A DNA stretch of 64,000 bases. It comes from Glandiceps talaboti (taxonomy: Eukaryota; Hemichordata; Enteropneusta; Spengelidae). Each line of letters starts with the position of its first letter. Within the stretch, counting starts at the first letter, position 1. The notes under the pieces are model-generated. The model did not search any database. It saw only the letters and a program-made list of their open reading frames with translations, and was not told the origin of the DNA. Position numbers and translations under genes: made by a program. The stretch lies in assembly GCF_964340395.1 (NCBI RefSeq), contig NC_135550.1, forward strand, positions 33,324,176 to 33,388,175, given 5' to 3'. Shown in pieces: positions 1 through 25,300 of the stretch.

Positions 1-500
1 AGTGACTCCAATAGTGTTGCCAATAATAAAAGTGTTGATGCACTTGAAGAACACTGAACCTAGAACTGTCATTATGATAACAATATTACACTGGATAGAG
101 TTGCCTTCATTTTGTCGGAGTTCTAAAACAAGCTACGGTATACAACATTGTATATTATGTCCAGTGTTCTTCACTCCTGCAAAAGTGTGTAGTTGACATA
201 AGTGTCATAATTGTGTACATACAAATAGCATTGTCAGCTGTTATGTCATTATGTATACAAATGAAGAGATCAAAGTCAGTCAGTACAGATTCAGATTCAG
301 ATTCACACATAAGTGTTAATCCCGTTCACCATTGTATCTAATAATTTACTCTATCATTCAAACTTTGTTGTTTCTCTCCATGAATTAAAGCCTACATAGA
401 TAATTTTTCAATGTTATATTTCATATTAAGCTACTAAAATAATCATAATATTTCATATTAAACTACTAAAATAATCATAATATTTCCATATTTTCTTCAG

Positions 501-3500
501 ATACTTTGTTGATATCAGTAAGACCAAAGACAGGAGATACGTGACCATCAATAGTAGTTGTAGGTCTTCATCTGAAGTTAGACTTATAGATTGTGAGTGT
601 GAAAACAGTTCACCAGTGTTAGTACAGACAAGACAAGATGGAGTGGAGTACTTTATAGAGCATAGTAATGGAATGTTCTACATTTTGACCAACAGTGATG
701 GAGCTAAAGATTACAAGGTGATGATGTGTTGTGTGTGTGTTGGTAGTTTCTGTAAGTGTACAAGGTTATGATGTGTTGTGTGTGTTGGTAGTTTCCCTAA
801 GCTTACATGATGATGATCTGATGTGTATGTGTGTTGGTACTTTCTGTAAGCTTAGAAGGTGATGGTCGGTGTGATGTGTGTGTAGGTATCATTCAATTGA
901 TCAATCATTCAACCAAATAATAAATCAATCAATAAATCAATCAATCAATCGATCGATCAATCAATTACATGCTCACTGCCCCCTGTGGTTTAACATGTGA
1001 TACACATTTTACAAATACTGGTCAAAACCAACTCAATTTTAAATGTGAAGTCTTCTAATTGCTGCAATGTGCATAGTAGTAGTAGTACCATATTTGCTGT
1101 AATATGCATAGTAGTAGTAGTACCATATTTGCTGTTTGCTTGACAGATCTCTTGCTTAGTCTTTTGGATTTTGTAGATTATTGGCACTTTTGAAAACCCA
1201 ATAAAATGACAATATATCACATATATTGTGATTGGTTACTATTAAAGTGTGTTCCAGTGACAATATGTCACATATATTGTGATTGGTTACTAGGTGTGTT
1301 TCAGTGACAATATATCACATATATTGTGATTGGTTACTAAGTGTGTTCCAGTGACAATATGTCACATACATTGTGATTGGTTACTAAGTGTGTTTGACAA
1401 TATATCACATATATTGTGATTGGTTACTAGGTGTGTTCCAGTGACAATATGTCACATATATCGTGATTGGTTACTAGGTGTGTTTGACAATATATCACAT
1501 ATATTGTGATTGGTTACTAGGTGTTCCAGTGACAATATGTCACATATATCGTGATTGGTTACTAAGTGTGTTCCAGTGACATACCATATAATTCTAGTCA
1601 GCGAAGAAAAGAATTTGCTTGACTCAAAGTAATCTGAAATGTTGTGAGTGTATTAAATGACCAAAAGTTCTTTCTATTTGATGTTACAGTTCATGAAGGT
1701 GCCAAGTGATAGCGCCCTCACAGCTGAACATTGGCAGACTATTTATATAGCAGAATCTAACACAAAGATTGTAGATATGGATATATTTGATACATATTGT
1801 GTTCTACTACTCAAAATGAATGGTCTTGCCATAGTCAAGGTTCTTCCTTTAGACAATTCATCTGATGGAAGAACAGTGCAGGTATGTTTTGTCTATATGT
1901 ATCTGTTATTGTCGAATACTTTCTATTCACATTCATTATTTCTACCAACTTTGTAAAAGTGTAACATCTAAGGAAATTTCAACAGGACTTATTGATGATT
2001 CTTACAGTAAGTAAGTATGAAATGCAAATAAAACTTTCTATTTTCAGTAATATTGCATCAAAAATGGTGTACTCAAGAGTAGTTTTGATGCCATCCATGG
2101 ATGACGTGTACTCCACAATAGTTATCCCCCTAAATTATTATACAGCCATGTATAGATTCATAAACTTCAGGGGTTTATCCCCCTAAATTATTATACAGCC
2201 ATGTATAGATTCATAAACTTCAGGGGTTTATCCCCCTAAATTATTATACAGCCATGTATAGATTCATGCAGAATGAAGTATTAGTGATTTTTTTTCATCT
2301 TATTACTGATCACAAGTGAGATGCAGTCTATGTAATTTTCGGAACTGTAGAAATGTAACCATTAATAATTATTTTCAAGCTGTACATCTCCACCAGCATC
2401 ATAAATCCACAGGATAATCAAGTCTTTATTTATTTTCCAGCTTCCTAGCTTTGCCAGTACCTTAGACCCAAAGGAAAACCCAGACTTCTACTCCACAAAT
2501 TACAAGTTTACCATATCATCGCCATGCCTACCAGATGTCCCATGTGAAGTAGATCTGAAGTCATTTCAACTCAAGGAGTCTTATATTGATGATAGTCATA
2601 ACAAGTACAAATGTCAGAGATTATTCACTGCCAGCAAGGTATACCAATAAATTTATCATGCAAAACTATTATTAAGTAGTTTATATTCTCCAGTACCATA
2701 TGTGGGTATTGTTTTAGTTTGTTTTTTAAAAAATGAACTTCTTTCCCAATATTGTAGCATGTAGTGTTATAAAGTCTCCATTTTTAGCCCCAACGGGCAA
2801 AGCCCGTTGGGGCTAACTATGTTGGGTCCCGTCCGTCCATCCTTCCGTATCCACCTGTAATATGCATGCGCCAATTTCAACTTTCAACCAAACCTGGTTA
2901 CAAATGTCAGATGTTATGGAGGGCATATGCACATCACTTGGTTTTACAACCCTCATGACAACAGCGAAATGGCAGCCATATATGTCATAAGTAATCACAC
3001 TTTGCCCAATAACTCTTGAAGTTTAACAGATAGAGACCTCATTCAAGTGTCTTCACCTATTTTATCAATCATGAGCTTTTTAATGGCACATTGACTTTTG
3101 ACCTTGACCTCCATCTTCAAGGTCAAATAGCCATATTATTGTCAAAGTGTGTATATATATCTCTCATATGCATTTACTGATTTCAACCAAACCTTGTACA
3201 AATGTCAGATGCTATAGTCAGCATATACACATCACTTCGTTTCACAAGTGACAACCCCAATGATAACAGCAAAATGGCGGCCATATTTGTCATAAATCAC
3301 ACTTTGCCCAATAACTGTTGAAGTTTAACAGATAGAGACCTCACTCAAGTGTCTTTACCCATATTACCAATCATGAGCTTTTTAATGGCACTTGACTTTT
3401 TGACCTTGACCTCCATCTTCAAGTTCAAATAGCCATATTATTGTCAAAGTGTGTATATATATCTCTGGTATGCATGGACTGATTTCGACCAAACCTTGTA

Positions 3501-6500
3501 CAAATGTCAGACTCTATAGTCTGCATATCCCATCACTTCGTTTCACAACCCCAATGATAACAGCAAAATGGCGACCATATTTGTCATAAATATTCACATT
3601 TTGGCTGATCTTGACAATTAACAGATAGAGACCCTATTCAAGTGCCTTTGTCATGATTATCAGTGATGAGCTTTCTAATGACACACTGACTTTTGACCTT
3701 GCCCTTCATCTTCAAGGTCAAATAGCTGTCTTCCTATTTTGAAATCATTAAGATAATATAAATATAAATGCCAATGTGCCTGAAATTATCAAGGATCTAC
3801 ACATAATAGATAAGAAATGAACAACCCTTTCAGGTGTTGTCAGTGTATTTTTTTGATTGCCTTAAAGGCCATGCCATAGTTGTCCTTTTTGAACTGAACG
3901 CCTGCAGCATATGTACAAACTAAAGAACTTGTAGTAGTCACTACAAGAAATGCTTTTGGGGGGGGGGGGGGGGCTGGGCTATGTCTTCCCTGAAGATTTG
4001 TGTTAATTTCTTTAGCTGCTCCTTTCCTAGTTTGTGTTGTAGGCTTAAAATCCTCATCAACAAACATTGTGCTTTTCTCTATACAAGGGTACTTCCTCCA
4101 CAAATGCCATCCCTACACTATCTCAAGTATTGAAAGTCAAGTCACATACTCATAATATATAATGAATACTATATTTAATATCTATAGGATGGTACAATGG
4201 TTCCAATGTCAGTATTCTACAAGACAGATTTACAACTTGATGGTAGTCATCCTATGTTAATACATTGTTACGGTGCATATGGCAAGGATTTAGATATGGA
4301 ATATAAACCAGGAAGCCTAACACTGCTAGATAGAGGCTGGATACTTGCATTTATACATGTCAGGTTAGTTGCCATGGATACTTGAATTTATACATGTAAG
4401 GTTAGTTGCCATGGATACTTGCATTTGTACATGCTATGTTGTGTAAATGAAAACAGTACAACATTCAGTGTTTGACTGTCTTATTGTCTAGTTCAAATGC
4501 ATTTCCTTTTCTCTGCATGTGCTGATCCCTATTGTTGACTGTGTGTATGCTTTGTGTTGTCAAGGTTACAGGTATATCTTACAAGTAGTCATGTCAGTTT
4601 TACCATAGACCCAGGGTCATATTACATAGATGTCATGTTTGACCAGTGAGTGGAGAAGAATATGAACAGAATGCATTCTACTTCTACTGGTAGGACAAAA
4701 TCAGTGACATTAAACATTGGAAAACGTTTTAATTTTGATAAAATAATGTCTTCATTTTCTTAACAGAGGTGGTGCAGAACTTGGTAGACAATGGTATTAT
4801 GACGGACGATTGGAGAAGAAACATAAAAGTTTTGAGGTTAAAAAAATCATATTATAAGAAACCACAGAACAAAATGACTTAATTGAACCAAATTAAAAAA
4901 TTAAAAGCCCATGTACCCCGGTAGAGTCTCACGTTATTTTCCATAAATAGACACTTTAAATACACAAATGAATATTGATGAGATGGGTATTGTACAGTAT
5001 ATTAAAACAGCAACTGTTGTTATCATATTGTATTATTATCATGTCATCATGTTACATATTGCATGGTCAGGCCTATTGCATGGTCAGGCCTACATTATCA
5101 AATAACAACCATTGCATATTGCATGGTCAGGCCTACATTATCAAATAACAACTGTTACATATTGCATGGTCAGGCCTACATTATCAAATAACAACTGTTA
5201 CATATTGCATGGTCAGGCCTGCATTATCAAATAACAACTGTTGTCATCATGTTACATATTGTATGGTTGGGCCCACATTATCAAATTTTATGCTGAAAGC
5301 CTCATAAACACTCAATCTGTCCTAAGAAGAACTGAGTATTTGTATTCCTCACATAGAAAAGACTTTGTGACTTAATTGCAATGTCACTGTGTATAAGTTT
5401 AGAACATAAAATTACTGTTAGACAACACAAATGTTATTAATCCATTAAGTTTCTAGCAGGCTGATACGGTATTGAATGACCCATCACATTCTAAATTTTG
5501 TGATTATTTTTGTAGGATTTTGAAGCCTGTGTAGAACACCTATATGACACAGGGTATTCTACCAGTGCATTGACTGCTGGGTATGGAGTCAGTGCTGGTG
5601 GCTTGCTGTTGGCAAGTGTATGTAACAGATCTCCACATCTGCTCAAAGCTGTAATATTAAAGGTACGGATTCCCATGTCTTTGTACATTAAGCAGGGAGA
5701 ACAGTAGGATTTCACTTATTTAGTATTCATTGCTGTAAATGTACATCTTGAAATATCACTCTTTCATATGGCTGTACTACAAGCTCAAACTGAGAAATGA
5801 CAAATATAAAAGTTACAGTCATGTATCATGATGGTCCAATGAAAATGACACCTAGAAGTTACACCTGTGTGTGACAGTTTTTGACGAATAAAAAAACAAA
5901 ATTGTTATTGTAACCCTGTATGTCTTAATTTATTCTACAGGTTCCATTTGTTGATGTGTTAAACACTATGTTGACCCCATCGTTGCCATTGACAACACAA
6001 GACTATGGAGAATGGGGCAATCCATCACAAGATGAACACATGTTTGATTACATTAGAAGTTACTGTCCATATCAGAATGTCACAGAACAGGTATTACAAT
6101 AATGCACTAACTGATACATAACATGAAGTGCTAACAAGCCAAGATGATATATTATGCCTGTCATGTTGAAGGCATATTATCAATCTTTTTTTTTTCTGAT
6201 AAGACATCTTCATGTTTTTATTTGTAGATATATACCCACAAGGTGAAGTGGACTTATTCTGCAAATGACTTCAATCATGCTATTAGTCAATATAGTTGTG
6301 GTATATATTGTGGGTACAATCTACAAGCAAAATGCCTTGATAGTCTGATCAAACCCCATAATAGAATCTGAAATCAAAGTGTAGGGGAATGCTAGGAATT
6401 GTGTGTTAATAGTGTACACTATTAGTGCAATGGTATTGTAAGTCATGTGTAAATCAAAGTAATGTCTTGGGTATAATAGAAATGTAACAAATGTTGTGAC

Positions 6501-8236
6501 ACAATATTGAATGGAAAGTTTACAGATTGGACCGCAGACCATTCTTCAACTGTTTGCCTTTCTGAACTGTTTATTTTCTTATCTACACTGACAGCATCTT
6601 CCATCTTTCATTTTGCACAACTGAATCCTAATTCCCAGTGAGAATCTATCTATCTGTATGCATATAGGGTATGTTGTGTGTATGTAGAGGAAATAATTAA
6701 CTCCCAAAAAATTATTGTGGTCTCACTGTCTCACCAATTCTCTTCATTATCAGACACTTATGTCTGTCTTTACGTATTAAACCTATTTTGAAGTGTTTGG
6801 GACTACAGTTTTGTCATAGTAACTAGATTATCTTAAAGACATTTGACCCAGTCCTCCTGATAATGGCATCAGATAAAGCAATGATGGCCATGACCCCCTT
6901 GGTAACACTTAAGTGTTTTCTGTCGTTAGACCTACCCATCAATGTTGGTGACTGCCAGTATGAATGATATCAGAGTACCATTCTGGGCTCCACTAAAGTA
7001 TGTAGCCAAAAGAAGACACTTCACTACTTGTAAAGATCAAAGTTTACTACTATACCAGTTTAATACAGGTGCCGGACATACTGATGATGATGGACATGAA
7101 CAGGTTAGCTACATACTTCTTGATTGCATGTTTACATGTTTGTGTGTACCAGAGTGCATGTCTGCAAGTTCTTCTACTGTCGTAACTCACTGTATAGTAG
7201 TACATGTTTGTGTGTACCAGAGTGCATGTCTGCAAGTTCTTCTACTGTGGTAACTCACTGTAGTACATGTTTGTATGTCCTAGAGTGCATGTCTGTAAGT
7301 ACTTTTACTGTAGTAACTCACTGTAGTACATGTTTGTATGTCCCAGAGTGCATGTCTGTTAGTACTTCTAGTACTGTGGTAACTCACTGTAGTACATGTT
7401 TGTGTGTACCGGAGTGCATGTCTGTAAGTACTTCTACTGTGGTAACTCACTGTAGTACATGTTTGTATGTCCTAGAGTGCATGTCTGTAAGTACTTCTAC
7501 TGTGGTAACTCACTGTAGTACATGTTTGTATGTCCTAGAGTGCATGTCTGTAAGTACTTCTACTGTGGTAACTCACTGTAGTACATGTTTGTATGTACCG
7601 GAGTGCATGTCTGTAAGTACTTCTACTGTGGTAACTCACTGTAGTACATGTTTGTGTGTACCGGAGTGCATGTCTGTAAGTACTTCTACTGTGGTAACTC
7701 AATGTAGTACATGTTTGTATGTCCCAGAGTGCTTGTCTGTAAGTACTTCTACTGTGGTAACTCACTGTAGTACATGTTTGTGTGTACCGGAGTGCTTGTC
7801 TGTAAGTACTTCTACTGTGGTAACTCACTGTAGTACATGTTTGTGTGTCCCAGAGTGCTTGTCTGTAAGTACTTCTACTGTGGTAACTCAATGTAGTACA
7901 TGTTTGTATGTCCCAGAGTGCTTGTCTGTAAGTACTTCTACTGTGGTAACTCACTGTAGTACATTAATATACTACATTAAATTAGCATGTATACCTTTCA
8001 ATGATCTGTCTGTGTTTTGAGAATAGTGTGTGATGAACACATTACAGTAAGTATAACAACTAAGCGCTGTTTTTAGAATCATACAGTGTGTGTGATGAAC
8101 ACATTACAATGAATGCTAAGTGTAGCAACTAAACCGTTGTACAGATTTACTTATTATTGTCAAACCTGGTGTATTCTTTCAGACTGCCTTGGAGTATGCC
8201 TTCCTCTACAAAGCCCTGGGACTATCTTTGGAATAG
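501..8236 (+). CDS. PREPL: Prolyl endopeptidase-like serine hydrolase, C-terminal 9 exons (5' end outside window)
   Basis: PREPL is a cytosolic S9A-family alpha/beta hydrolase with esterase/thioesterase activity, linked in vertebrates to vesicle and AP-1 trafficking. Coding exons: 501-717, 1690-1881, 2441-2638, 4188-4363, 4767-4836, 5516-5662, 5941-6090, 6930-7103, 8183-8236 (stop TAG 8234-8236). All junctions are GT-AG and phases agree throughout, giving 458 codons. By eye the protein follows human PREPL: beta-propeller end (exons 1-3), then the hydrolase domain ([43 protein letters not shown]). The triad is present: Ser in GVSAGG (codon 5591-5593), Asp in MNDIRVP (6966-6968), His in GAGHTDD (7077-7079). 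Roughly 250-270 N-terminal residues must lie upstream; bases 1-500 read as intron. Exons 1 and 4 have tandem copies of their own donor region. The family is certain from many collinear motifs. Confidence 0.95.
714..890 (+). repeat. Tandem copies of the PREPL exon (501-717) donor region
   Basis: About four units of 37-48 bp starting at ACAAG|GTGATG, the real exon end and 5' splice site. Unit 2 reads ACAAG|GTTATG, unit 4 AGAAG|GTGATG; unit 3 has lost the junction. Each unit also carries a TTTCTGTAAG-like second potential donor. Confidence 0.7.
893..965 (+). repeat. (AATC)n simple repeat
   Basis: Irregular ATCAATCAATC run in PREPL intron 1. Confidence 0.85.
1045..1135 (+). repeat. Two-copy 39-bp tandem duplication
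   Basis: The stretch containing GCATAGTAGTAGTAGTACCA followed by TATTTGCTGT occurs twice side by side. Confidence 0.7.
1205..1585 (+). repeat. 42-50-bp minisatellite in PREPL intron 1
   Basis: About eight units built around GACAATATATCACATATATT and GTGATTGGTTACTA, alternating between forms with and without a GTTCCA spacer. The intron then continues to the exon at 1690. Confidence 0.85.
2118..2270 (+). repeat. 53-bp tandem triplication in PREPL intron 2
   Basis: Three nearly identical units containing TCCCCCTAAATTATTATACA and CATGTATAGATTCAT. Confidence 0.85.
2780..3735 (+). mobile_element. Dispersed element with palindromic head and three ~300-bp internal repeats
   Basis: It begins with a hairpin (AGCCCCAACGGGC / GCCCGTTGGGGCT, 2787-2815) followed by GTTGGGTCCCGTCCGTCC. 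The body repeats a block of about 300 bp three times. ACAAATGTCAGA recurs near 2900, 3200 and 3500, each followed by an ATGGCGGCCAT-like word and TTGACCTTGACCTCCATCTT. No protein is encoded. Related copies lie at 10420-11245 and 33880-34565 (opposite strand), with a truncated head at 32653-32930. It is non-autonomous; the superfamily is not resolved. Confidence 0.6.
3958..3973 (+). repeat. Poly(G) tract
   Basis: Sixteen consecutive G in PREPL intron 3. Confidence 0.9.
4339..4440 (+). repeat. 37-bp tandem copies of the PREPL exon 4188-4363 donor region
   Basis: The last 25 bases of the exon plus GTTAGTTGCCAT of the intron recur at about 4376 and, degraded, at about 4413. The second unit keeps a usable donor (ATGTAAG|GTTAGT). 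Confidence 0.85.
5045..5285 (+). repeat. 43-56-bp minisatellite in PREPL intron 5
   Basis: Five or six units containing CATATTGCATGGTCAGGCCT and ACATTATCAAATAACAAC. Confidence 0.8.
7125..7970 (+). repeat. 63-bp minisatellite in the last PREPL intron
   Basis: About 13 units of 63 bp (one is 66) starting about 20 bp after the exon donor at 7103. The unit contains GTAGTACATGTTTGT, AGAGTGCATGTCTGTAAGTA and TGTGGTAACTCACT. Because 63 is a multiple of three, long open frames exist on both strands, but they are repeat artefacts, not genes. CTGTAAGTAC within each unit resembles a 5' splice site. Confidence 0.9.
8025..8135 (+). repeat. Imperfect ~65-bp tandem duplication before the last PREPL exon
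   Basis: GTGTGATGAACACATTACA followed by an AGTATAACAACTAA-like stretch occurs twice. Confidence 0.6.
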
Positions 8237-8382
8237 CTGACAGTATAGCCAAAATGATGAGCATATATACAAACTTCTCTTCCAGTATGATGACGATATG
8301 TACTGCTAGTAAACAATTCATATCACGTTGTCATGGAAATCCTTTTATAGGTATTTTATACAAATCTTGAAAGATGAGGCTC

Positions 8383-8388
8383 AATAAA
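8383..8388 (+). terminator. PREPL poly(A) signal AATAAA
   Basis: AATAAA lies 147 bp after the PREPL stop and is followed by an A-run at 8401-8410, so the 3' UTR is about 165-175 nt. It lies only 32 bp from the opposing POLR2G signal. Confidence 0.75.
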
Positions 8389-8419
8389 AGTGTATTTATA
8401 AAAAAAAAAGTTGATGTTT

Positions 8420-8425
8420 TTTATT
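8420..8425 (-). terminator. POLR2G poly(A) signal (TTTATT on + strand)
   Basis: Reverse-strand AATAAA about 150 nt past the POLR2G stop codon. Cleavage 10-30 nt further on would fall near 8390-8410, at or inside the 3' end of PREPL. Confidence 0.6.
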
Positions 8426-8574
8426 TCTGAAATGTTTTACTATATTTACTTTCTAGACTAAGAAACACAGTTATATCCAAATTTTAAAAAATATGATGGA
8501 AATGTACATATTGTTGGAAAAATAAACTGAAAGGACTGGCAGTTGTAATCTTGACAATAAACTTGATACTTTGC

Positions 8575-21965
<13,391 letters not shown>

Positions 21966-22335
21966 GATGAATCGTACTATCTCCTTGTTTTAATACGAGC
22001 TGACGAACCAAAACGGAAGTGCCACTAAACACAGCGCCCTCAACATAGCAAGTTAGCAACCCGTGTGTGTTTTCCATTCACTCACTTATCCACTTTATCT
22101 TTTCATCAGCATGTACGGCCACAGCAAATGATATATAAATGAATAGTTAGAGTCGAAGTACTTCATTTTTTAAACACCATCCATGAAAATAGGGCATTAC
22201 TAATTATTTCAAATTTATGAAGTTGAACGAATTAATGGAGAATAGTGCATTATGGGTAGGTCATATTTGGGGTCATCCTTCAGAAACACATGCGATGCGA
22301 AATATGCACATAACCAATACGTGAAATTAAGTAGT
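21966..22335. promoter_or_regulatory. Bidirectional promoter between POLR2G and MRPL4
   Basis: The POLR2G ATG (reverse strand, 21963-21965) and the preferred MRPL4 ATG (22336) face away from each other across about 370 bp. The stretch is richer in CpG than the flanking introns. An ETS/GABP-type ACGGAAGTG lies at 22013-22021, a motif typical of TATA-less housekeeping and nuclear-mitochondrial gene promoters. No TATA box is evident. An in-frame upstream ATG for MRPL4 lies at 22252. Transcription starts cannot be read from sequence. Confidence 0.65.
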
Positions 22336-25300
22336 ATGAGTCTTTCAAATGTATTCAGATTTATTGTAGGCAAAGGAACAAAGATTAGTAGATTATCGAC
22401 GTGTCAGTATGTACAAACACAGGTAAGGTATTAACATATATTAAATTGTAAATTCTCATTTTTACAGGGGAGCATGATCAAGATGCAAATTCAATGTAGA
22501 TCATTTCTGTTTACTGGAGCAGAAATCAACATATCACCTACACACACACACACACACACACACATTTCATTGTATTACTTTACTCCTGGAATACATAACA
22601 CACATAATTTACAAAATATTCACATGTGGTTACAATATGATGTAGTAACCCATATTGAAAATAATTGTTTATAATTTGGTGATAAAAGCAGAGATCTCTG
22701 GTTGATCCATAGATAAATAAATAATTAACTAATAAAATATTACATGTAAAAGCTAAAAGTGTTTGCTTTCATCTGAATTCTACAATGAGTCAGATTCTGT
22801 TCAGTATTCTGTTCAAAATAATTGTTGTACAAAGCACTTTTTGCATTCCTGCAAGAACTGAAATAATATAATAATTGTGAAGTCATAGAAATTTAATTTA
22901 TAATTCTAGCCTATGCTGTATATACATTTATACATGTAGCACACATCTCTCATTATTATTTACATTGTACAGAGTTTATCGACATCACCTTCAAATCATA
23001 AGAATGGAGATTCCGTAGGTAACTTTCACATGCAAGATCCTGAATTAGATGAAGCTTCAGAAAAAATTCAAAAAGGTGTGTAGCATTTCATGTTATTCAG
23101 TAACTTTTTATGTTTTTCATGTTATTTACAATGACCATATTTATTATTATATGTATTGTGTATTATTGTTGGCAATATCCAAGGAAATCAAAATTTCTCT
23201 AATTGAACCATGCACAAACCAAGTTATTTTCTGTGAACAGAAAATATGGATTATATTATAATCCACATTTTCTGTTATCATTATATACTTTGGTCTTTCC
23301 ATGTCTTGACAACTAAGTCTATGTTACTGGTTCTGTTTTGCTCTCAATACAAGTCAAAATGTTCAAAAGTGCCGTAATTTTTCCTGATTTTTCACAAATT
23401 TTGCATGCGGAAGTATAATAACATTATTCCACAATATTTGTCTTTATTCATCTGGAAAACACTCATGTCATAAGGGTTTTGTCACTATTTGTCTAACAAC
23501 TTGTATTGACAAGGTCCCTTAGGTCACTCATATTATAATTCCTTGGCAGAAGAAAGAAATATATTGGAGAATAATATATACATGTACCAGGGTAATATTT
23601 TCATTGTAGTACAGTAACATGGCAATGTGTCTCAAAGGTATTCATTTTACCCATTTTGTCAGCTTCCCAGTTATCATGTTTTGTATGTTAACATCTGTTC
23701 GCAATAAAATGTGACAAAACATAATCAACTTAATAAATGCAGACATGCAACATCACAAACTTGCTCGCTTTACATACTTTTGACAACCGTGTTTGGTTTT
23801 TACAGATTATGTATCAGCTAAAATAAGATCCAGTCTTCCCTTGATAACATCAAGGCCTTTGAAACAGTTACCATTTCATGTACAACCTAAACAAGCATGG
23901 TTAGAAACACTTGGCAGCAAGGAAGATATAAAACTAGGTCTGATTGATCTACATCCAGATGTATTTGGTACCTATCCCAGGTTAGAAATGATTGAATACT
24001 ATGACAGAACCCCATGCCGTGTGAGTGCAAGTGTGGCATACTCTAGGGAACACTTTCACAATCATAGCAAGTGAAAGTGCAGCAGAAAACAATGCATGCA
24101 AAAGTGCAAATACCCATAAGTACCCACACCCTGCACTCACATGACATGCATCCTCATTTATGCAATAATGTTTTTCGGTATTGTACTGCAGTGCAAATAC
24201 CACTAGAATGCATGTGCTCTGATGCAAGTAATCTCTGGTGCAATTAATCTCTGGTACATGTGTAATAACATGAGGTTATTACTCTGTCTTCTGTTCAAAC
24301 CATGAATCTTATAAACTAACCCAAGAGGTAGTGTCCAAGAAAATATCAAACATTTCATAAAGTAAGATTCATCCTATGTTTAAGAAATAAGGTGGCCATA
24401 CACTAAATCCATATATGTATCACACTTGCATTTGATGGTTTTGGATCTTGAATTACTCATGCCAAACATTACATATCTTGATTTCTTTGATTTTCATAAT
24501 ATTTGCTTACAGTATTTGCATTACATGTATTACCATAAGTAAATAATCTTTCTACATTTTTTGATGTAGTGATATATATTGTATACATATGTATTTCAGG
24601 GGTGAACAAAGCATTTTGTGAACTGGTGGTCCCCGGACCAGTGCCTTAAAAAATCCAGTGGTCCTGCTGAAAGAATTAGTGGTCCCAGGTCCCGCTAATG
24701 TGAAACATTAAATCTTGCCGATGAATCTGTATATTCAGACAACTTTTTAACATAGTTTAGTTATTAACAGTAAGGTACTGGTCCGATGGACCAGACAAGG
24801 TAACATTTGTGTGGTCCGCCCAAAAAAATCGCTAGTCCCGGACCCAGGACCAGTGGATTTGTTCACCCCTGTATTTACATCATATGTAGTGATCTATATT
24901 GTATACATATGTATTTACATCATATGTAGTGATCTATATTGTATACATATGTATTTATCGGTACATCATATGTAGTGATCTATATTGTATACATATGTAT
25001 TTACATCATATGTAGTGATCTATATTGTATACATATGTATTTACATCATATGTAGTGATCTATATTGTATAAATATGTATTTACATCATATGTAGTGATC
25101 TATATTGTATAAATATGTATTTACATCATATGTAGTGATCTATATTGTGTACATATGTATTTACATCATATGTAGTGATCTATATTGTATACATATGTAT
25201 TTACATCATATGTAGTAATCTATATTGTATACATATGTATTTACATCATATGTAGTGATCTATATTGTATACATATGTATTTACATCATATGTAGTGATC

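Noticed and set aside
1-500. Further PREPL exon in the first 500 bases
   Set aside because: The only open frame (2-196) does not match PREPL and lacks splice sites in the right phase; the stretch reads as intron.
3840-4103. 87-codon minus-strand frame ([15 protein letters not shown]...)
   Set aside because: It faintly resembles a decayed LINE ORF1 segment but includes a poly(G)-encoded proline run and no continuing homology; not enough to call.
7124-8020. 298-codon open frame, + strand
   Set aside because: It is the 63-bp minisatellite read in frame; it lies in the last PREPL intron and has no protein family signature.
22252-22335. N-terminal extension of MRPL4 from the upstream ATG
   Set aside because: In frame, but the extra 28 residues are less presequence-like than the segment starting at 22336; left as an alternative start.
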